DNA of 64,000 nucleotides from Drosophila miranda (taxonomy: Eukaryota > Arthropoda > Insecta > Diptera > Drosophilidae): contig NC_046673.1 of assembly GCF_003369915.1 (NCBI RefSeq), positions 15,236,001 through 15,300,000 on the forward strand, given 5' to 3'. This document shows positions 24,577 to 38,073 of this stretch, piece after piece. The notes below the pieces were generated by a model. It was given only the letters and a program-made list of their open reading frames with translations, did not search any database and was not told the DNA's origin. The stretch's first letter is position 1, and each line of letters starts with the position of its first letter. A program made the position numbers and the translations under genes.

Positions 24577-26666
24577 GCCACTTGAGACGGGAAGGATGCC
24601 TCTTGAGGCTTCTTCAGATAAATTAGCTTTGATTGCACAAACCTAGACAAATTCCAATTGAATGTTCGATTGAATGACAATTTCCGATTCACAGGCCGTC
24701 GATGCAGAAGACCGACTTTCTCCCTGGCACTCGGGGCGGGGTCAGCAGTTGCTGGCCAAATTGCTAATTAGCCGAAGGTAAATGGCCATCAGCTACTGCT
24801 GACCGCATCATCACTCTTCCCATATGCCAGACACCAGATGCCAGATGCCACATGCCACTTGTTGGCGTCTCTCTGTTTGCCACAAAAACCCCAACAAAAC
24901 GAGAAACCCCATCTCCATCTCCGGCTGGGACTTCCTCTCTGGTCATTGAATGGTCTATGTCCACCACTCCTCAGGTGCATCAATGAGCGACAATTTGCCA
25001 TTATTTATGGCTGCCCCCATGGCCATTGCCAGCTGCATCCCCCTGCATTCCCCAACACCCCTACCGGCCAAAGTTCAACAGAGACCAGGATCGGAGTTTC
25101 ATGGGAACTGAATCAGAGTCTCTGTTGAGGAAGGAAGTCTCTCGCATGAGAGGATGGCATGGAAGAACTTGAGGCACTTAGATCTTTCCCCGCAAAGAGG
25201 AGCATTGGGATTGGGATATTAAAGAGTAGAGAGCCCTTAAGCTCTAGATGAAAGTAAGAAAACATCTCCCACACCCGCCCACACATCTTGCAGCCCTGGA
25301 GTGCACCCCTGACCCACACAGAGAGAGAGATGCCACCCCCCGGGGCTATAGATTTCCCAGTCACCCAGTCACCCAGCGACTAATTATGTGAAAATTAGCT
25401 ATCATTAATGTGAGTTATCAATAAGCAGTCGCCGAAAAAAAAAAAAAAAAACATAATACGAAGAGAGTTAAGAGCCCAACAATGGGCGTTCACTTTCCCA
25501 TAATTATTATTATTTTTTCCAGCTTCTTTCTTTTTTTTTATATTATATATATATATATTTTGTGATACTGCCATATTTGAAGCTCGAGCAGAAGCAGAAG
25601 CTCAACGTAATTCAATTAAGCCTCAACGACGGTATCAAAACAAAGGCCAATCCCAATCCGCGAGGGCCCAAAGCCCCCACTCCACTGGCAGGCAGGCAGG
25701 CAGCCACTTCAGTCAGTCCACATGGCAGCTATGGCGATGTCGTTTGAGTTGGTAATAAATCGAGGTCGTCGCAATTTGAAAAGAAAGTGAAATTCTGCAA
25801 ACAGTTGGCAAACAAGCGAGCAGCTGACGGACGAAGAGAGGAGCCTGCCTCTTAGTCACAGTCGGAGTCTGGCTCTGGCTCTGGCTCTGGGTCTGGATCT
25901 GGTCTGGCTTGCTCTGGGAAGAAACTTGTTTCTTCTCGGTTCGTGTCGATAATAAAAGCAGCTCTGGCAGAGCAGCAGAGCAGCAGTACTCCTCCAAACA
26001 TGCAACCTTGGCTTTGCACTTGAGAATCGCAAACGACTGGGAGCCGCCGCCATAAGGTTTGACAAATGAGCAGCAAACCAAGGAGCAGGGGGGAAGGGAG
26101 CTCCACACGGAGCAGAGGAGCAGAGAAGTGCACGCGATCCGACAATGTGCTTGGGAATCTTTTTGGGGCCGCAAATAACCAAACCGCAATTGTTGTCGAC
26201 GACCCCCAACATCCATGGGTCGTCATCACATATGAGAGACGACGACGAGAGCATCTTCTGGCTTCCTCTGTGCCTCTGTGGCTCTGTGGCAAAAGTGAAA
26301 TTGTCGATAAAACCAAAACCAGGAGGGAACCCAGAAGGGAGGGGGGATCGGCAGCGACGGTGGCAAGAAAATCTGTCACAGCACGGCACTAGGTTTTCCA
26401 AACAACAAAAGCCACAGAAATTAATTATGAAAATATACATCGTACTCATATCGCCAGTGCCTGCACCTCCGCCTCCGCTTCCCCCAGCGCCTCGGGAGAT
26501 GTATGGAAATGGTTTTGTGTAAAAACCAACCAAGAGATCCAACAAAACAAAGTAATGGCAGCAGCCGCCAAAGAAAAATACACTTTTATGGGGCTGGAAG
26601 TCGTCAGCGGACAGCCGACGTCAGCGGATGGAGAGGTCTGCAGATGGAGATGACAGCTATGCTTAG

Positions 26667-26692
26667 CCCCCCCCCCCCCCCCCCCCCCCCCC
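26667..26692. repeat. uninterrupted 26-base C homopolymer
   Basis: The run is unbroken on the + strand and followed by AGGGGC. Such tracts are rare in Drosophila and are often mis-sized by sequencing. The G-rich complement could form a quadruplex. Confidence 0.85.
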
Positions 26693-27109
26693 AGGGGCAC
26701 CCGTGAAAAAGATGCATCACAAATATGCAAAAATATTCATCAATTTATCGACTATGGCCATTTTGGGAGATCGTTCAAGGAGTCCCCATTCACGATTCCC
26801 ATTAAATGTGGGTCATTGGTTTAGTGGGGATGTATCCTTATAGATATTATATATATCTATGTCTATATAATCCTTTAAAGTTGTGGGAAGCATTAAATAT
26901 TTTGGAATAAGATCTTTTGCTTGTATTTGTGGCTTGTCATGGGTTGATTTCTGAAGGAAGGATCCCAAAGGAATTCTGCTTTTATGTTCAAACTATGTCC
27001 ACATTTCACATGCCATTCAAAAAGGTGTCAAGAAACGATACATATATTATTGAATTATTATTAATTATTGCAAGTCTTGGGCCTGCTAAGAGATTCTTCT
27101 GATTCCATC

Positions 27110-27166
27110 AAAGGAGGATCTTGAGAATCATCCAAGGAGGATCATCAAAGGAGGATCTTGAGAATC
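27110..27166. repeat. short duplicated segment (AAAGGAGGATCTTGAGAATCA)
   Basis: Two matching copies of about 21 bp, at about 27110 and 27146, separated by a partial copy (AAGGAGGATC). It is local slippage or a duplication in non-coding DNA. Confidence 0.7.
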
Positions 27167-29011
27167 AGTGAAGAAAGGCTGCCATCATCAGCATCCCATT
27201 AACACAGTTTCCCGCTGCAAATGGCAGGGAAGTGCATTCCCATGTTTTTGTTTACATAATTTCCGCATAAAGAAGAGCCTCTGCTCCCTGCCCCCCCTGG
27301 TGGCGCCACCATTTATCTAGAGCATTACGTTGCACCTTTCGTGCATGGGGATCCATCACTTTCGCTTCGTTTCACTAATCCGAATCTTGGGAGAATCTTA
27401 AGAGCTTTTCCATGCCATGTGGAAAAACGTTTTCCCGGAAACATCGGACGATCCGGTGGAGATACGACAGGTGCGGATGCGACTTCTTGGCGACAACATT
27501 TTCCATATGAGATGGCACAAAACGGTGCGAGTACTGCATGCAAAAGAGATCGATGCGAGACGAGAGTCCGGCGAATGTGGGACACAAGAGTGCAAGAAAT
27601 ACTCGGATGACAATCAATAAAAGACCCAACACTCGCAGCCGTTCTGTGACTCAAATGATGAAAACTTTCGGATTGACATTTATCGATGGAATGGACTTAT
27701 CTCGTATGCCAGGGACAGGAAAAGGGACAGGTGTCCACGGCGTCAGTTCGGGGAGATAGCCGATAGGAGATAGGTGTCTGATGGCCGAGCCAAGGCTTAG
27801 TTATATATATTAAATGCTCTGATTAGTTTTTGTTGACATTGGGCAGGAAATTGATAGAGACCACTATGATAGAGGGCAGCTAGCACAGATTCCACTATAA
27901 TTGTGGCTCTGTTGTTGGGTAAACCCATGCAGAGCTGATAAATGGAACCCATAAATATTTAGGGCCCAAATGCAAGAATGGAGGAACACTTGTAGATGGA
28001 ATACCCATGTCGATATCTGGCAGATCATCTGAAGATCACTGGTTCCTTTATCACACCTTGAGACACCTCTAATTGTGATGACATGGAAATTGTATACGCA
28101 GCGAAAATGAATCTCACCTCGACCTGTTATGCGGCCGACACGAGAAAAAGAGCCATTGGCCTTGTCGGCAGATCCACTCGAATGTGGATAATTTATGAAC
28201 TGCTGCTTAATTTGATTAGCCATGCCTGTAGATGTGGGTTGTGGGATGTGGTGGTGCAGCCACTCTTTTGCGAGTATTGCCCCAAAATTGCAAACACATT
28301 TGCGAAATGTCTGTCATGGCTCTACGATGGTGATGATGATGATGATGTACTCAACGCAATGCGGAATCAAGCAATTGTGACGACAGCACGCGAGTAATTA
28401 ACAAGTTTTTGTCATCGCATCCATCGCATCCAGCAATTGTCTCATTTGTCGCGTAACCCCCTCAACGCTGGATCCAGATACACATTCGCGCTGTTCATTA
28501 TAAACAAATTAAGGCAACGATCGCAGCCAATCGATCACTGGATCGATGCAACCATCTCTTTGCATAATCGAACACGACTCCGCCCCCCCAATCCCGGAAG
28601 ATTAGATCCATTCATTCAGCGATCACTTAGCTGTTGCGGTGTGCCACTCGTCTGCGATCTGTGTATCGATTACCGATTGATCTCTGGATCTGTCCTGATC
28701 TGCGAGACAAGGTCCCACGGTTATAATGTGGAAACAAGGAAAAGGGTATTGTACATCTGAAGAAGCAATCATTAACATTGGATAGTACATCTAATGGCAA
28801 ACAATTGCGTGGCCCCAAATAGATGATAAACTCTTTGTAAATTATCGGTCCAAATGCATACTCTCGTACAAGCCAAGTGGGTAAGAGACAAGAGGTAATT
28901 GGCCCAAAAGTATGTCTGCAATGAGAGATTGACAGTGATATAGGTAGTAGGTAGTTGGCAGCCAGCCGTTGGAGGGCCGTGCCCCCCTTTTTGACCATAA
29001 CGAGCTCCCAC

Positions 29012-29013
29012 CA

Positions 29014-29055
<42 letters not shown>
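29012..29055. repeat. AC dinucleotide microsatellite
   Basis: About twenty uninterrupted AC units. Long AC tracts are very common in non-coding DNA of Drosophila, especially on X-type chromosomes. Confidence 0.9.
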
Positions 29056-29057
<2 letters not shown>

Positions 29058-32000
29058 TACAAAAAAAGATACGTATATCCAGATACAACAATAAATAAAG
29101 ACCGAGCGACCCGGCATTATAATACGAGTAATAACAGCAAAAATAACGATTCCCAGCGATTGCCAGCATAATCGGCGCATTGTGGACTTTTATTGTCGCC
29201 CTACACAACCCCCCGTGGCACCGTGGCACTGTGGCACCGTGGCAGAGGCCCATCCACGTCCATGAGGTGGGGTGGGGGTGGTGCTGGCTCCTATCCTCCA
29301 ATTGGTGTGGTGTGACCCTGCGGAACAATAAGAAGAAACGCGAGCAGCAGCCCACCAAATGGAATGGAAAGAAAAAAGAAATGAAAGAAAAGAAAAATAA
29401 AAGAGAAAAACCCGCCCGTGGAGGAGCATCGCGGGCGTCGCGTCGTTCGAGATGCTCGGGAAAAAAGTGAAAATTTGTCCGCGTCCAAAAATTATGCGCT
29501 TTTCACACGCGCACCGGCAGGAGGGGCATTTCCACTCCCCCCACAGCACAGCACCGCATTCCCCATCCCCTCTCTCAACACTTGCGTGTAATTGTCGTGT
29601 GACAACGCAGGCCTGGGGCCTGGGGCCTGGGGCCTGGAGCTCCGTGGAACCCACTCCCCCCCCCGTAGAACCGGTCGTCGGATTGTGGATCGCGCGGATT
29701 GTCCGCTGGCCCCAGTCGACCGGCTCGTGTTTGCTTTAGTTTTCGCACAAGCCAAAAAGCCAGGAAAGTGCAATGCCAGTATGGGCCGGTATATGGCAAC
29801 CGACCTGCCTCATGGGTTAGCGGGCACAGTGGGACGAGCACGAGAGAGTGCATGGGAGATACAAGAATACGACCAGAGAGAGATTTTTAGTCTAAAGAAA
29901 TCTGAAATAAAATCTAAGAAGCATTCTTGAAGCAATCAAGCAAGGAAGTATTGCATGGAAAGACGAAAATGTCTCCACATGAACATATTCTGTAGATACC
30001 ATCATAAGGTCTATTGTAATATACAGTAGATCTATAAAGCCTCAATAAATCGATAAATAAAGCCTCAAGAGCTCTACTTAATTCTCAGCTATCATGGGAT
30101 ATAGGATCTAGTGGGATGATCTGTTGGATTTTTCAGCATTAAGTGACAGAATGAGTCTCGAAGAACATGCTCCAATTCTCATACAGTTTCAGTAATCTTC
30201 TCAACATCTGCTCTTCATATTCATTGAAAATATTCATAAGATTTGCCCATAGACCTCAAACCACTGTGCGCTGAACTTGGCTGTTGAAAAATGTTCAAAA
30301 TTGGTAAGAAAAGAAAAGAAGAAAAAAAGAGGCCCCAACTCGAATGAAAACAAAAGTAAAAGTGGTTGTTGTAGCCTGGCTGTAGGTCTTATTGTTGCAA
30401 CTCGGGATCGGGCATGGGTATGGGTATGGGTATGGGTATATGTACCTATGGTCGCATACACTGAACAGAGTTCACTTTTGAATGTATGGATTTTCCTTTG
30501 TTTTTCAGCTGCGTGCCGTTTGGCTTTTCTTTTCTTTTTCGGCGGGGGTCAGCTATAAAAAGTCGAGCACCTCCGTCTGGTCGGGCTTAAACAGTGGTGC
30601 CGCCCCGTCCACCCCAGCCCCCAGCCCCCAGCCCCTAGCCACGCACCTGCTGGTCCATGCGGTAATTAAGATTGTTCGCTGGCCTAAGTGACGCCAATTA
30701 AGTTACGTCGGTCAGTCGTACTCTGCTACTCTGTTGGTGGGCCTTGTTTGACTTTTAACCGCTTCTGCTGCTCTGTTATTTATTTAGTATTTTAGAGGCA
30801 TTTTCTCACTCGAGTCGCCGTTTGCTCGTTTCCTCGTTATGCAAGTTCTGTCGGGGGGGAAATCTGGGTGATCTGTCTGTGGGAAAACAACGAAAAACTC
30901 TTCTGTTTTCCAGTGGGAGAGAAGATGTCTCTCTGGGCCTTCCTCCTCAATTATGAATGTCGGACGCCTCAAAGAGGCTGCGGCTGCCACTGGGACACTC
31001 TTTGTGGGACACTCTTTGTGGGTTGTGTTCAAATTGAAGTGAAATTGCAAACTGATTATTTAAAACTATTTTTTGTTTTGGCCCGTTGCTGCGTGTTCGG
31101 CCTCATAAAGCAGGGCATTGCGAGAGATATATAATATTTTAATTATTATTAAGTGTGTGGCAGCAAAGCGATTGTCGAGACAGATACACAGACAGTGGTA
31201 TTTTCTTTCTTTTGGCCATTAATTTTCAGATATTTACACCGACCATTGCCTTAATTGCTCTCCACTGTAACACACTCTGCATCTGCGTAATCTCTAATCA
31301 CATACTACTCGCATGAGTACGAGTTCGAGTACAAGTACGAGTATCTGTATCTGTATCTGGCATATGTATATTTCACAAATCAAATCTCATAACTGCTCCC
31401 GTTCAAACGCTCCATTATTACATATACCACGCAGTGGCGACAATCTGCTTGGCATCTAAAAATACGTTTTTGCAGGAAATGTAAATGTAAATTTCTGATC
31501 AAATTAAAATTTGCATAATAAAGTTACAATTTCTTTTGTCTGTTCGGGCGGAAGCGCTGCTTGTACTTTCCCCGAGATCTAAACGGAAGCAAATGAGTTG
31601 CCAAAAAAATGGAGAATCGACAAAGAAGTCCCACTGATCCGAGGAGAAAGCAGAATACAATCTACAAAATATCAATCAAATCCTTCTTTAATTAAGATCT
31701 AGGAACCATTTGGTGGGGACTGATGGTACACCATCATTTGGGGAAAGGTTTTAGTCGAAATGGTGCTATAGTTTAGAGATATTTAGTTGCATTTGGGATA
31801 TATCAACAAGCGGAAACATATAGATCACAATTAGGAGAGATTCTTCCCTATTCCGATAGCACATATACCTTGAGAGGTACCATCCATCGATCAAATCAGG
31901 GATGATATTCGTTTGTAAACGATACAAATGCATGCCTGTGTTGTGTTTCAATCGGAATTCCTCGAGGATTTCTTTGTCATACATCATTTGTTATAGATGA

Positions 32001-34723
32001 TAGAACCAATAATAAAGTGTACTTTAGCATAACACATTCCCATTTGTGAGCAGGATAGGCATAGGTAAAGTAAGAGATGGCATGCTGAAGCATTTTTCGA
32101 TTGCGTAGTGCAATGTTTTTTGGTTTCCTTTCCTTCTACTACAAAAAAATGCACTTGCCATGGAGCTTTAGCAATTATATGAATTATCGCATCAACGCAG
32201 TGCTGCATTCTCCACCTATCGCTCTGTCTTCCCATCACTCTCACTCTCACTCTCTTTCTGTTTCTGTTTCTTTCTTCTTTAAGCGTTGACAGACGACCGA
32301 GCGGCTATAGCGTTGGGTAAATTAAAGTTCCATCATCAAAGGCGATTATATAATTGTGTGCGTGCCTCTCTCTATCACTATACATACATCCTCTCCCTCT
32401 CCTTCTCCATCTCTATCGCTGCCTCTGCTCCTGTGTGCATCTGCCGGGAAGCGCATTAACCAGTCAATGACACCTTAACCCCACAAACACTCCGGGCTCC
32501 CCCCCACCAACATCTGCTCCAGTGGTCACCAGACAGATCCATGCTTGGCTGCTTATTGGTTTTTACGACTATGATGCATGCCCCCGAATACTCGTAAAAA
32601 AGAGCAACGATTGTATAGTACATATATCCGAAATAAACAAAAAAAAAATAACCATAAAAACGCTGACTGACGAGACTGACGAGAGGCCAGAGAGTGCCGC
32701 CACATAAAATGCAATCCAACAATTACACAATTGGAATTTGCCATTGTACGATACAATAAAATATATTGTAGATACGAGTACGTACGTATATATTTGGGCT
32801 TTGGTTTTTGGTCATTTTGGGGTGTGGGATGGGTGGGTGGACGTCCAAAGACAAAAGCCCGACCAATTTCTGCATCAACTCTTTCGGATTCGTTACAATT
32901 ACGTGGCATATTCGTTATGCATCTCGCGTGGTGGTTAGCCCCTCCGAAAATCATAAACAGATATTCATTCAGTGTTTTTTGTGGATTTCAATTACAATAC
33001 GGCACAATTATCCATACAATTGAAATGCACTCAACGCACCTGTTACGCCTGAGCCAGAGACAGAGACAGAGACAGAGCCAGCGGCAGCGGCAGTGGCACC
33101 ACCCATGGGGCCCCACCGAAAGTACATATAATATATCTTTGGGCATTTCTGGCTCTTATGTAAGCCATTTTGGCATCGATCTTCCACCGATTGGGCCACT
33201 CGTGATTGGCATGCCAATTGCCAGAGTCAAAGTCAGAGTCAGATCGTTCAGATATCTGCGATTGATAAGCGGCATAATGAGCGGCTCGTACCTCCAGGCG
33301 GTTCCCGTTCCCCCCAGAAAGGCCATGGGAAAGGGCATCCATTGAATCAATGAATCAATATTTTACTAGAGCACTGGCTGGCTGTGGGATCTGCGGCAAT
33401 TGAATGATCAAAGCGAAACAGATTCGAACAGATGGAACAGATTGATGAACTAGACAATTTGCTACGATCACCGATCCATTTGCAGCTCTCAGTCCCAGCA
33501 TCAGTTCCAGCCCCAGGGGGTATCCGTGGCGAAGACAATGAACAATAATTAGCAGATTTGTAAAGTGATACTCGTTTTCTCAAGATATCTCTACAGATGC
33601 GTATCGTTTGTTTATTGTAATTCCTAAGCAAACTCTTAAAATCATTTTGAAAGATTCTTAAAGGCTTCTCAGCTACAGAATGCTCCATTTTTTTCTTCTA
33701 TATATGGATAAATAGATAATTTCTTGAGAATAGGATTATGTTCATCATTTATACATAAATCCTTCCATTAATCGACTCATCTTTTTCTATCACATGCTCA
33801 AACGTTCCCATTATAATGGTAAAAATGGTAGAAAACTTCAACTTTGGATCGATATATCTTCAGGGATAACCCCCCTACCCCTACAAATCAAAAATCCTAT
33901 AAAAGCTCATCCAATTCTCTTTTCATCCAACCATTTATATGGATATCCGCTCTGCAGATGGCAAGTCAAAATTATAAAAGTTCGCAGAGTCCTAAAATCG
34001 TAAAAAATATGTTGGGGGCACATTGCAACATCCAGCTATGAGGCAGCGATCTACCCATCCAGGCCTACAACCTATTGATTGATATTTCCTTAAACAGAAT
34101 TTGATCTTGTAGAACGTATATGTACACTTAAGATATCTAAGATCCTTTTCTGTATGTTCTAGTAGAGCAATTGAACTTTATTTCTCCTCTGAAATTTCTA
34201 AATGATGTTGCACTTGAAAAGAGTCCTACATCTCCATGACTAGGGCTTTCCCTTTCCATTGTTTTTTTCGTTTTGTGTCTTATTTTTCCGCATCGAAAGT
34301 GATCATAAACTTTATGGATGCTCGTACTTTAAAAACAATTTTAGGCCTCGGAAAGGCTCGTAAAAATTCTACAAAGTCGCCGCTGCAAAGAGCTACAAGA
34401 GCTCTGTTTCTGTATATGTTTCGGGTTGTGGTTTGGGCCCTGGGACCCTGACCTACGTCTGTCTTTGGCACTCGTAAAACCCTCGTATCTTCGTGGCTGG
34501 TTTCGTGTGAACAAATTCTTGGAACTTACCATTTCTTCTTCACTGACTGCTGCACTAGGAGTGCATACAGTTTTCCCAGGAAAAACTGCCGCCTCTGTAG
34601 CTGCGCTGCTCCTCTGCTGAAGAGAACCCTTCAAGAATGATGCTGTAGCTGTCTATCTGTCAGTCCTGATCCTCTATGTGTGTGTGTGTGTGTGTGGGTG
34701 TGTATTTATGTGTGTTTTGCTAC

Positions 34724-35010
34724 CTGAAATTCTTGAGAATTTCTTCAGCGATCTCCGGGCACCACTTAATCGATCACTTGACAGTCGCGCACTCGAACAA
34801 AAATACAAACAAAATTATTTCAATATTTAGCACACAATTTTCGTGGTTTTTTGTACACTCTTGTTGTGGGATACGGGGGATGTTGGGCTATGAGGGGGAT
34901 GCTGCTCCCACGGATCGTTGATATAAATATATATATGTGTATATCTCTTTGGTGGATCGCGATCCGTATCTCGATTGTTAACCGCACCGCAAACGAACAC
35001 TGACTGACTG
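34724..35010 (-). other. candidate non-coding first exon and initiator on the - strand
   Basis: Read on the - strand, an initiator-rich GCAGTCAGTCAGTG (34999-35012) begins a leader-like sequence. It passes through AAATTGTGTGCTAAATATTG and ends in a donor (TTTCAG|GTAGCA) at 34724/34723. No ATG leads into a coding frame. The nearest - strand gene in its direction is the secreted protein at 20-23 kb, so this may be its 5' UTR exon with an 11-kb intron, spliced to an acceptor near 23329. This is an inference from motifs and orientation. Confidence 0.3.
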
Positions 35011-35736
35011 CACATGCGCGCAGGCGCCCACGAACTGAGCGCTGCGCGTGGAAAATGCGGCAGGTAACGCGAGCCGAGGCCGCCACGGAGAGGAGAGAGT
35101 CCGCAGTCACACAGTCGCACAGTCGTACAGTCTGGAGAGAGAGTCGCGGGTTCGTGACGTGCCCCACCGTACCGACCATAGATGTACGTGAGCGCTCGCG
35201 GGCGGCATTCGCTCAAAGGCGACATGCAAAATGTTGCAAATATTTGTGACAACGACTCTGGGGCAGCATCGCCGCACGAAGATGCTCCCCGGGAAAGACA
35301 CAGATATACAGATACCGACGGAGAGAGAGAAAGAGAGAGAGAGATGCCCGATCTGGCATCGGGCACCAGGCCAAGGGGCATGTTTCATTTGGGGCACAGC
35401 TGTATTTAGATGTAAACACACAAAAGTCCTACATTTTATTGGGGGTCCGTCATTCATTACACAGGTCCTGAGATTCTTGGAAGGATACCCCACTAACACA
35501 CAAAAAGATATTTCTCAGATCCATTTTAACAACAGGCTGCAGCCTCCATTCCGTGATCCAACAGGCGCCCAACGCTTCTTCTTCTGTTCCAACTGCAAAA
35601 AGAGCCACAGATATCGATTGCATTCTTGGCTGCTGCGAGGATATTTAGACAGCAATTTTGTCAGTTATGGTAATAATGGTAAAATAAATGGACAAATAAA
35701 TATCCATATATAGGGGAAATAATTCATATTTTTGCT

Positions 35737-35943
35737 CTTCAAAAATAGAGCACTTGCAATGAAAATTGGTTTTGAAATGTCTGTGGTCGCCAGTGGACAT
35801 GGAACAAATTCTCAATGTTCAATCGGAATTTTCTAACTTTGAGAAAAAAGTATGGATTGTGGTAAGGCTGAAGTGTGGAAAATAAAAAGCAATGAGAGAA
35901 GTAGAGCAGGTCCAGCCATAAAGGAAATACACAGTAAGAAAGT
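35737..35943. repeat. left copy of a 207-bp direct repeat
   Basis: It starts at CTTCAAAAATAGAGCACTTG and runs through GGTCGCCAGTGGACATGG to AGTAAGAAAGTTT. It matches 38074-38282 with only a handful of mismatches (for example aactttgag against aactatgag). The two copies bracket a 2.1-kb block of dispersed-repeat sequence. Confidence 0.85.
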
Positions 35944-36848
35944 TTTTTAAGAAAGTATTTTAATGATTTGCCAATCTTCAGAAGGCTAAATCTCAGACAA
36001 ATGAGGCCAGATCGGTGATCGGTCAACTCTCCCAGGATAGTGGTGGTCCTGACTGTCGAACGGCATCAAAATGTCGACTACGAAAATGAGTCCGATTTTT
36101 GGCAAATTTAATAATGTAACCATCATGATTTTTTGCGAAAATCGTGAAAAAATGTATGTCCCTTTTTCCGATTTCAGTCGATTGGCAGGACTCGCCCGAT
36201 CATGCAGAGCCATGCCACGCCCCGATCGGTCCGAGATATAGCCAAAGAAAATATGAAAAAGTCGGCAATTTTTGTCGCAAGTTGAAGATTGTTGTTGCAC
36301 CATAACAAAAATCTGTGGATTTTTGTTGTAGAACAATTAACAACAACAACAGACTACAACAAGCCAGGTTTGTTTTATTGTTTTCTCCGCTATTTGTGGC
36401 CCGATCAGTGTGATGGCTTCCCTCGATCGAAGAAGTGCACCCGACTTAATGGAGCCCTTATCACGGATCCAGAATATTTTTCCCAATCAAACATAATAGT
36501 ATTTATCTATTTATTTCATTATTCGACATAATTATTTCTATCTTAAAAAAATAACGAGGGGGAACGTTGTGAGTTGCAGCGGACACCGCAACTCTACAGT
36601 TATACCCGATACTAAGTCAGTATGGCTCTCTTCCGGCAGACGGCGCGAATATTAAACGACACGACAAAGAGTGCGTGCGAGAGAGACAGAAAATCAGTCT
36701 GAGCGTGACGTCGGGGGCTGCGTAGCCAGTGCAAATTGATTTGTTCCTTTTGGCTATAAAAATGATCTGATCTGATTCAGCAATCTGATAGATATGATCA
36801 TTATCTATGATTCTGCGTTTTCTTGTATCCTCAATATTGTGGATGCAA

Positions 36849-37459
36849 CAGATTTTCGTCCTTTGTGGGGGCGGAAGGGGGTGGGGCGAAATTTTGAGAT
36901 ATACGTTTTAAAGTGAGATCTAACAGGAGTGCGGATACCAAATTTGGTTACTCTAGCCTTAATAGTCTCTGAGATTTGTGAATATCCCCAGATTTTCATC
37001 CTTTGCGGGGGCGGAAGGGGGTGTGGCGAAATTTTGAAACAAACTCGTCTCGGTCCGATATATAAGGAGTGTGGATACCAAATTTGGTTGCTCTAGCTTT
37101 TATAGTCTCTGAGATCTAGGCGCTATTGTTTTACTCGTAGCAAAGCCGGCTATGCTACGTGTGTGTTAAAGAGAGACAGGGCGAGAAAAAATGAAATTGT
37201 TTTCTTAATGCTGGCTATAATAATAATACGATCTTATTCAAATTCTGCAGTCTAAAAGATATGGTCATTCTCTACGATTCTGCGTTTTTGGTTTTCTCGT
37301 ATCTTTAAAATTGTGGATGCCACAGATTTTCGTCCTTTGTGGGGGCGGAAGTGGGCGGGGCGAAGTTTTGAAATATTTTTGTAGCAGTGACATATCACAG
37401 AAGTCTGGATCCAAAACATCGTTGCTCTAGCTCTTATAGTCTTTGAGCACTAGGCGCTG
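36849..37459. repeat. three diverged 140-bp tandem segments inside the mobile element
   Basis: Each copy begins with AGATTTTCGTCCTTTGTGGG or a close variant (about 36849, 36991 and 37324), continues with GGGCGGAAG and CGAA.TTTTGA, and ends with GCTCTAG..TTATAGTCT.TGAG. The second and third copies are separated by about 190 bp of related sequence. Confidence 0.75.
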
Positions 37460-37460
37460 A

Positions 37461-37505
37461 AGGGGACGGACAGACGGACAGACGGACGGACGGACGGACA
37501 GACAT
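37461..37505. repeat. GACG/GACA tetranucleotide tract
   Basis: A run of GGAC units with G/A alternation lies next to the CATGGCTCAATCGACTCGG segment of the mobile element. This pairing is typical of the repeat class. Confidence 0.85.
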
Positions 37506-37885
37506 GGCTCAATCGACTCGGCTATTGATGCTGATCAAGAATATATATACTTTATGGGGTCGGAAACGATTCCTTCTGGACGTTACACACATCCATTTTC
37601 ACCACAAATCTAATATACCCCAATACTCATTTTGAGTATCGGGTATAAAAATTACAAAATCATGCATGAAATAGGAAAAAGTCTAAAATCAACCGTCCTT
37701 TCCCCTGGCAAAAATAAAATCGCATCGCAGCTGGCAACGCACTGTGCTGACGAAAAGCCCAACAGATGGGCCCATTATTGCCATAGTTGGTCTGGTGGAG
37801 ATTAACCACAAAGGTTGGGTGGGCTAAGGCTCCAGGCAGGCGTACTCAAGCCCATCCTACTAGGCCGGTCAGGGCAATCGATGTT

Positions 37886-38072
37886 AACCGATGTTAAAAA
37901 TCAAAAATAATAATTATTATAATAATAATTATTCAATAAAAATTAAGAATAACAATTATAATAATAGTTATTCAATAAAAATCAAGAATAACAATTATAA
38001 TAATAGTTATTCAATAAACATCAAGAATAATAATTATTCAATAAAAATCAATAATAAAATAATAATTTTTCT
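37886..38072. repeat. AT-rich tandem repeat of about 45 bp
   Basis: Four to five units of the form AATAATAGTTATTCAATAAA.ATCAAGAATAACAATTAT abut the right 209-bp direct repeat. An open frame of Asn/Lys/Ile/Tyr codons runs through it but is only a by-product of base composition. Confidence 0.85.
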
Positions 38073-38073
38073 T

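Larger units (their letters stand above)
23305..34723. other. gene-poor region, possibly the long first intron of the secreted-protein gene
   Basis: There are no coding exons I can support. The region holds simple repeats (a 9-bp repeat at 24543-24576, a poly-A run at about 25435-25450, a 26-base C run at 26667-26692, a long AC run near 29020-29055, a GGGCCTG repeat near 29610-29636) and many GAGA and TATG motifs. A TATA-like AGCTATAAAAAGTCGAG at about 30551-30567 could be a + strand promoter, but no transcript could be traced from it. If the exon at 34724-35010 belongs to the - strand gene at 20-23 kb, this whole stretch is intron. Confidence 0.4.
36000..37660. mobile_element. dispersed repeat, probably a decayed non-coding mobile element
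   Basis: The block carries features common to a widespread Drosophila repeat class. There is a terminal ATACCCGATACT at 36603-36614 and its inverse AGTATCGGGTATAAAA at 37635-37650, a CTATTGATGCTGATCAAGAA segment, and a GACGGACGGACAGAC tract. These near-inverted termini bracket about 1.05 kb. No transposase or reverse transcriptase frame is present. The 36006-36300 part looks like a second repeat family (Cys/Arg-poor, GATTTTTTGCGAAAATCG). The family name is not assigned because it needs a repeat-library search. Confidence 0.6.

Noticed and set aside
28326-28345. GATGAT run considered as coding repeat
   Set aside because: Simple trinucleotide repeat in non-coding DNA with no supported exon.
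28772-29358. Cys/Val-run frames on the - strand near 29.0 kb
   Set aside because: The Cys/Val run is translation of the AC microsatellite; no gene support around it.
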